DNA of 25,000 nt, from the NCBI GenBank assembly GCA_012295275.1, contig CM022675.1, positions 4,301,642 through 4,326,641 of the forward strand, given 5' to 3'. The DNA is from Chrysomallon squamiferum (taxonomy: Eukaryota; Mollusca; Gastropoda; Neomphalida; Peltospiridae). Below, one piece after another: positions 20,519 through 25,000 of this stretch. A model generated the notes under the pieces. It had not been told where the DNA came from and made no database searches. It saw only the letters and a program-made list of their open reading frames with translations. Made by a program: the position numbers and the translations under genes. The stretch's first letter is position 1. Each line of letters starts with the position of its first letter.

Positions 20519-20832
20519 ACTTTACATGAAATTGAAAAACAAGTCTTGTTATTATTTCTGTGAAATTTAAAAATAAATAAAACAGTAAGAGTAAGAAAAG
20601 AAAAAATTAATATTTGTTATAAATTATTATTATTAGCAGTATTATTATTACTGTTTATATATACAAACACACACATATACATATGGATATAAAACAAAGG
20701 ATTCTGGGTATTTGTGTTGTTTCTGAAATGTCTGTAGTTCATTTTATATTGTTTGGATTTGTTAGGTTAGCCAGGTATTACTATTTTATACTTGTTTGTA
20801 TTTGTTAGTTTTTAATAGGTTTATTGTTTATT

Positions 20833-20833
<1 letters not shown>

Positions 20834-20872
<39 letters not shown>
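20834..20872. repeat. (TTTA)n microsatellite
   Basis: About nine TTTA copies. Confidence 0.95.
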
Positions 20873-20878
<6 letters not shown>

Positions 20879-20930
20879 TTTTCTAACTGAAACAGGCTAT
20901 TATTAAATTATATAAAAACAAACAACATGT

Positions 20931-20953
20931 TGACAAAATAAATTTTATTGTCA
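20931..20953. promoter_or_regulatory. Near-palindrome with AATAAA on both strands
   Basis: TGACAA and TTGTCA form perfect arms. Between them lie AATAAA on the + strand (20937-20942) and AATAAA on the - strand (20944-20949 read as TTTATT). It sits between the convergent genes A and B, so it could be a shared two-way 3' processing site. The hexamer is common in such AT-rich DNA, so this is only a candidate. Confidence 0.3.
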
Positions 20954-22206
20954 TAACAACTCTTACATTATAAATAAATTCATAAAAAATAATAAATTAA
21001 AAAGGTAAACTAAGTATATCTACATCTGTAACAAGAAAGTGCAATTAAATATAACTTATACAAAGCATGTTGCAGATACACAAACACACAGACACATGGA
21101 CAACAACAAAATATATAAATATAAAATGTATTGATTATTAAATAAATGGAAACCAGATTTTATGAGAATAAAAAGTGTTACATACAAAATCTAAACATTT
21201 CTAAAATAGAAAAATAAATTTATGTCTAAATATGACAAACAAAATAATTCTTTCACTTAGGTTTTCAAAAGAAATAATTTCTAAACATTGTAAATTGTTT
21301 TTATTACATAAAAAATAAATGTCAGGAAAACATACATGCAAACATACGTACATATATAATAATTATAATAATAATAACAAAATTATCTAATGTTTGAAGA
21401 ATAAAAACATTAAAAAAAAGACTTTTCTACACAAAAATAAAAAGTTAAAACAGCCCATGAGTTTACGTATAATATTTTGTGTAGAATTAAACAAATTTAC
21501 ATATATTTCACAAATCACAATAACACCATGATATTTTTATTTTGTAGTACATATTACTTAGAAGAGTGATAAATATGTTTGTAACTTTTGTTTTTTTATT
21601 ATCAGCAGGGAAAAATTTATTTAAAAACCAACATTTACGAGAATATAAACATTTCTGGTACATGTATGTAAATATTTCTTATATGATCTGCAATTAATTA
21701 ATTTAAAAAAAACAAAGTCTAATTTTTAACAATATTTATAAAATGCACTATTCTGTCATATTGTAAAGATCTGTAATACATTTTGTAAAAGCTTACACTG
21801 CCAAACAATAAGTAGATTCTATTGTTATTAAATAATAAATAGCATTTAATAAACAATTCATATTTAAAAACTACACAATATAACAGTATCACTGCCACTA
21901 TACTACACAACATGTTGTAACAAATAACACTACATTCCATATAACATGCTGGTTTATATAAAATAATGTTACACTGGTTTTGTACATAAAGTTACATGTA
22001 ACGTTTGTAAGGATATGAAATAACCAGTTTTCTTACAATTCTATGTATAATGCATCTGAATAAATAAGCGTAATATGACAATGCTGTATACACATGTTTG
22101 TAAACTAGTTAAAGCAATATGGAATATCTGTAATAACTTAAACCAAAATGCCTTGTCACCATGTTCTGTTCCTGTTATACCTGTACACAAAAACAAAACA
22201 AATAAC

Positions 22207-22238
<32 letters not shown>
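22207..22238. repeat. (GT)n-(AT)n compound microsatellite
   Basis: Five GT copies followed by about eleven AT copies. Confidence 0.92.
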
Positions 22239-22558
22239 GTATAATATTAAAAAAGGAAAAGAAAAACAAGAAGAAGATATTTATGTTGGTCTTAACATAA
22301 ATATATCTTTTTTCAAGTGATTTGATTTTTTTAAATTTATACTATCCTATTTGTACGTTTTCAAATATCAGTTATTAAACCCATGTAAAAACTGCAGGGC
22401 AGCACTTTCCACAATTTTAATGCATAAACCTGTAAAATATGCTGTTATTTACACAGTTCAGAAATACTGACATACTAGATAATAAAATCATTTTATTTTT
22501 AACACTGACTCTGTGTTAATATTATATTATTAACCTTTTTAATTTATTACATGTATGT

Positions 22559-22625
22559 ATCACATCATATCATGTCACATCATATATGAAATCATATCAT
22601 ATATTATATCACATCATATATATTT
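22559..22625. repeat. ATCATATC low-complexity tract
   Basis: Irregular repeats of CACATCATAT and ATCATATC. Confidence 0.75.
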
Positions 22626-22821
22626 GATTCTATTGCATAAAATAATGTTTATATTGTATCCATTTTATTTCATTATTATTATTATTATTTTTTTTTTTAT
22701 TATTATTTAATTAATTATAATTTCCATTACTTTTAAAATTTATTTTATTTCTTTACAAATATATTTAAACTAAAATAATAATGTGGCAGACTGAGCCATA
22801 TAAAACTTACCTGTAAACTGA

Positions 22822-22851
22822 TTACCAGTCATCAAGTTTGTGACTCTCAAT
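22822..22851 (-). CDS. Candidate mini terminal exon of gene B (truncated tau-type tail)
   Basis: On the - strand, TTATTCAG is followed by ATTGAGAGTCACAAACTT, reading IESHKLDDW and then TAA (22824-22822). The start IESHKL is nearly the same as the first residues after the last tau/MAP repeat (gene A has IESQKL, vertebrate tau IETHKL), and the acceptor and phase 0 are exactly as in gene A exons. The rest of the tail, including the AKAKTDHG segment, is missing. Eleven bases after the stop lies a strong donor-like CAG|GTAAGT (exon end 22811), so the exon may be spliced onward in its UTR. A weaker donor at CTG|GTAATC (exon end 22826) would remove the stop. Only nine codons are seen, so the call rests on motif, boundary and position downstream of gene B repeats. 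Confidence 0.5.
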   Translation of the reverse strand: MESHKLDDW

Positions 22852-22855
22852 CTGA

Positions 22856-22905
22856 ATAACAATAACAATAACAATAACAACAACAATAACAACAATAATA
22901 GGAAT
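22856..22905 (-). repeat. (AATAAC)n tract forming the acceptor of the mini-exon
   Basis: Read on the - strand this is TTATTG/TTGTTG repeats running into TTATTCAG, the acceptor of the exon at 22851. The repeat supplies the T-rich tract. Confidence 0.88.
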
Positions 22906-22989
22906 AATTGTAACGATAATTTTTTTAATATTAATAATAACAAAAATATTTAAAAAAAATTAAAAAGAAAACAATAATGATGGTAATAA

Positions 22990-23130
22990 TGAAAATAATA
23001 ATAATAATTTAATAATAATGATAATGATGATAATAATACTGATGATGATGGTGGTGATGATATTAATAATAATAATAATGATAATGATGATGATGATAAT
23101 AATAATAATGATATTAATAATAATTGCAAT
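22990..23130. repeat. AAT/GAT trinucleotide block
   Basis: AAT and GAT trinucleotides with GGT interruptions. The reverse-strand frame gives an isoleucine-rich artefact. Confidence 0.88.
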
Positions 23131-23183
23131 AAATAAATAATAACAATGGCAACTATGATGACACAGCAACAAAGAGAAATGAT

Positions 23184-24538
23184 TCACACAAACATTTCAG
23201 TATAACGTACATTTCAGTATCACACAAACATTTCAGTGTAACACAAACATTTCAGTACAACACAAACATTTCATTGTAGCACAAACATTTCAGTATAACA
23301 TACATTTCAGTATAACACAAACATTTCAGTGTAACACAAACATTTCGGTATAACACAAACATTTCAGTATAACACAAACATTTCAGTATAACACAAACAT
23401 TTCAGTGTAACACAAACATTTCAGCGTAACAAACATTTCAGTACAACACAAACATTTCAGTATAACACAAACATTTCAGTACAACACAAACATTTCAGTA
23501 TAACATATACATTTCAGAACAACACATACATTTTAGTATGACACAAACATTTCAGTATTACACAAACATTTCAGTTTAGCACCTACATTTCAGTATAACA
23601 CCTACATTTCAGTATGACACAAACATTTCAGTATGACACAAACATTTCAGTATAACACATACATTTCAGTATGACACAAACATTTCAGTACAACACAAAC
23701 ATTTCAGTATAACACAAACATTTCAGTATCACACAAACATTTCAGTATCACACAAACATTTTAGTATAACACATACACATACATTTCAGTGTAACACAAA
23801 CATTTCAGTGTAACACATACATTTCAGTATAACACATACATTTCAGTGTAACACATACATTTCAGTGTAACACATACATTTCAGTGTAACACATATGTTT
23901 CAGTATAACACAAACATTTCAGTATAACAAACATTTCAGTATAACACAAACATTTCAGTGTAATACAAACATTTCAGTACAACACAAACATTTCAGTACA
24001 ACACAAACATTTCAGTACAACAGAAACATTTCAGTGTAACACAAACATTTCAGTCTGACACAAACATTTCAGTGTAACACATACATTTCAGTATGACACA
24101 AACATTTCAGTATGACACAAACATTTCAGTATATCACATACATTTCAGTATGACACATACATTTCAGTGTAACACATACATTTCAGTATGACACAAACAT
24201 TTCAGTATGACACAAACATTTCAGTATAACACATACATTTCAGTATGACACACATTTCAGTATGACACATACATTTCAGTATGACACCTACATTTCAGTA
24301 TAACACCTACATTTCAGTATGACACAAACATTTCAGTATGACACATACATTTCAGTATGACACAAACATTTCAGTATAACACAAACATTTCAGTATAACA
24401 CATACATTTCAGTATGACACACACATTTCAGTATGACACACACATTTCAGTACGACACAAACATTTCAGTATGACACATACATTTCAGTATGACACCTAC
24501 ATTTCAGTATGACACCTACATTTCAGTATGACACATAC
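23184..24538 (-). repeat. 19-bp satellite (about 71 copies) abutting a 5' splice site
   Basis: On the + strand, ACATTTCAGTATAACACAA-like units repeat about 71 times over 1.35 kb, almost all 19 bp. Positions 8-13 vary mostly between GTATAA, GTATGA, GTGTAA and GTACAA, and the last part between ACAAAC, ACATAC and ACCTAC. On the - strand, the sense of gene B, the unit reads GTATGTGTCATACTGAAAT. The first unit begins exactly with the donor GTATGT of exon 24539. GTATG and CATAC form a short inverted pair in such units. A few units are 17-25 bp. Confidence 0.97.
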
Positions 24539-24628
24539 CTTGGTCTGACCACCACCAGCTACGTGGGCTGCATTGTCCAGAGATCCAACTTTAGACTTTG
24601 CATCAACTTTCACTTTCTCATCAAACAC
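24539..24628 (-). CDS. Tau/MAP-type microtubule-binding repeat exon (gene B, second repeat in window)
   Basis: On the - strand, 90 nt, phase 0/0, between CCATTTCAG and GTATGTG. It encodes VFDEKVKVDAKSKVGSLDN, then AAH, VAGGG and QTK. KVGS and SLDN identify the family. PGGG is changed to AGGG, and valine stands at the position of the gene A tryptophan, so gene B is a distinct paralogue. It differs from the exon at 24867-24956 at only four of 90 bases, three of them in one codon (Thr versus Glu). Its donor is the first unit of the 19-bp satellite. If the intron were retained, the frame would run 13 codons into the satellite to a TAG at 24499-24497. Confidence 0.93.
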
Positions 24629-24866
24629 CTGAAATGGTTAACTCACATCTTCAACAACATAATTATTCCAAATTATATCACTGCACATTAATACATTCAA
24701 AACTTTGAATTCCACAAGATACTTTTACTGCAGAGAGTGAAATTAATATAAAATAATTATTTTAAATAGATTTAAATTAAACCTATCGCTGTTGGGAAAT
24801 TTAGATAAATGTTAAAGTTTTAAACTATAAATAAATAAATAAATAAATTAATTAATTAATAATCAC
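24629..24866 (-). other. Short intron of gene B (238 nt)
   Basis: Read on the - strand it starts GTGATT, runs straight into ATTA and ATTT repeats (about 24831-24860) and ends GTTAACCATTTCAG. No satellite units are present here. Confidence 0.85.
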
Positions 24867-24956
24867 CTTTTCCTGACCACCACCAGCTACATGGGCTGCA
24901 TTGTCCAGAGATCCAACTTTAGACTTTGCATCAACTTTCACTTTCTCATCAAACAC
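24867..24956 (-). CDS. Tau/MAP-type microtubule-binding repeat exon (gene B, first repeat in window)
   Basis: On the - strand, 90 nt, phase 0/0, between TTATTTATTAG and GTGATT. It encodes VFDEKVKVDAKSKVGSLDN, then AAH, VAGGG and QEK. The family features and gene B differences are as in its twin at 24539. The near identity of the two shows a recent exon duplication or gene conversion. The other exons of gene B lie beyond the right edge of the window. Both reading frame and splice sites are intact, so this is a functional coding exon, not a pseudo-exon, as far as sequence can show. Confidence 0.92.
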
Positions 24957-25000
24957 CTAATAAATAATTTAAAAATAAAAAAGTTAATTAAATAATGATA
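24957..25000 (-). other. Intron of gene B at window end
   Basis: AT-rich, with no further exon before the window edge. Confidence 0.7.

Larger units (their letters stand above)
14936..20560 (+). other. Probable 3' UTR and downstream sequence of gene A
   Basis: No coding exon was recognised on either strand. The region is AT-rich but has fewer long microsatellites than the introns, which is consistent with transcribed 3' UTR for at least part of it. Candidate poly(A) signals AATAAA lie at 15221, 17939 and 20513. Three Pumilio-type octamers (TGTANATA) occur at 16453, 17950 and 18830, but such words are expected by chance in AT-rich DNA. The true end cannot be decided from sequence. Confidence 0.45.
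20954..22810 (-). other. AT-rich stretch downstream of the gene B mini-exon
   Basis: No coding exon or RNA gene was recognised. It may be 3' UTR or intron of gene B on the - strand. It holds GT/AT repeats at 22207-22238 and an ATCATATC-type low-complexity stretch at about 22559-22625. The ORFs here (for example 21719-21940 on -) lack any family signature. Confidence 0.55.

Noticed and set aside
23184-24538. CRISPR-like array of short regular repeats
   Set aside because: The units are contiguous 19-mers without unique spacers in a eukaryotic intron, so this is a satellite.

Overview
This is an AT-rich, microsatellite-dense metazoan nuclear region with small spliced exons and long introns. It has no bacterial or viral features. 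Every recognisable coding segment belongs to the MAP2/MAP4/tau microtubule-binding-repeat family. The intron-rich architecture and invertebrate-type repeats suggest a lophotrochozoan. A mollusc, perhaps a cephalopod, is my guess from the CA/CATA/TTA/TTTA repeat load, and that is inference only.

Left part, + strand (gene A, 5' end outside the window): five separate exons of exactly 90 nt (879-968, 4654-4743, 5439-5528, 5784-5873, 7197-7286) each encode one 30-residue tau-type repeat. All are phase 0, begin with ATTGA (Ile-Glu) and are flanked by AG and GT. After a 7.5 kb intron, the terminal exon 14807-14935 encodes a short tau-like tail (IESQKLSF...AKAKTDHG...) ending in TGA. An AT-rich probable 3' UTR follows, possibly several kb long.

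Inside that last intron, same strand, an uninterrupted 384-codon ORF (11166-12320) encodes a second, divergent tau-like protein. It has about eight repeats on a 30-residue period and no introns. It is clearly richer in G+C than its surroundings, has its own ATG with an upstream in-frame stop, and carries a GTAAGT donor across its last codons. It is the most unusual gene in the window.

Right end, - strand (gene B, 5' end outside the window): two almost identical 90-nt repeat exons (24956-24867, 24628-24539). They are followed by a 1.35 kb, 19-bp-unit satellite and a candidate mini terminal exon (22851-22822) encoding IESHKLDDW-stop. Genes A and B are convergent. A 23-bp near-palindrome at 20931-20953 carrying AATAAA on both strands is a possible shared 3'-end zone.

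A recurring theme is that tandem repeats end exactly at splice sites of tau-repeat exons: the 43-bp array before exon 879, the degenerate array before exon 7197, ATTT repeats before exon 5784, TTATTG repeats before exon 22851(-), and the 19-bp array after exon 24539(-). In the two large arrays the repeat unit itself contains the splice-site sequence.
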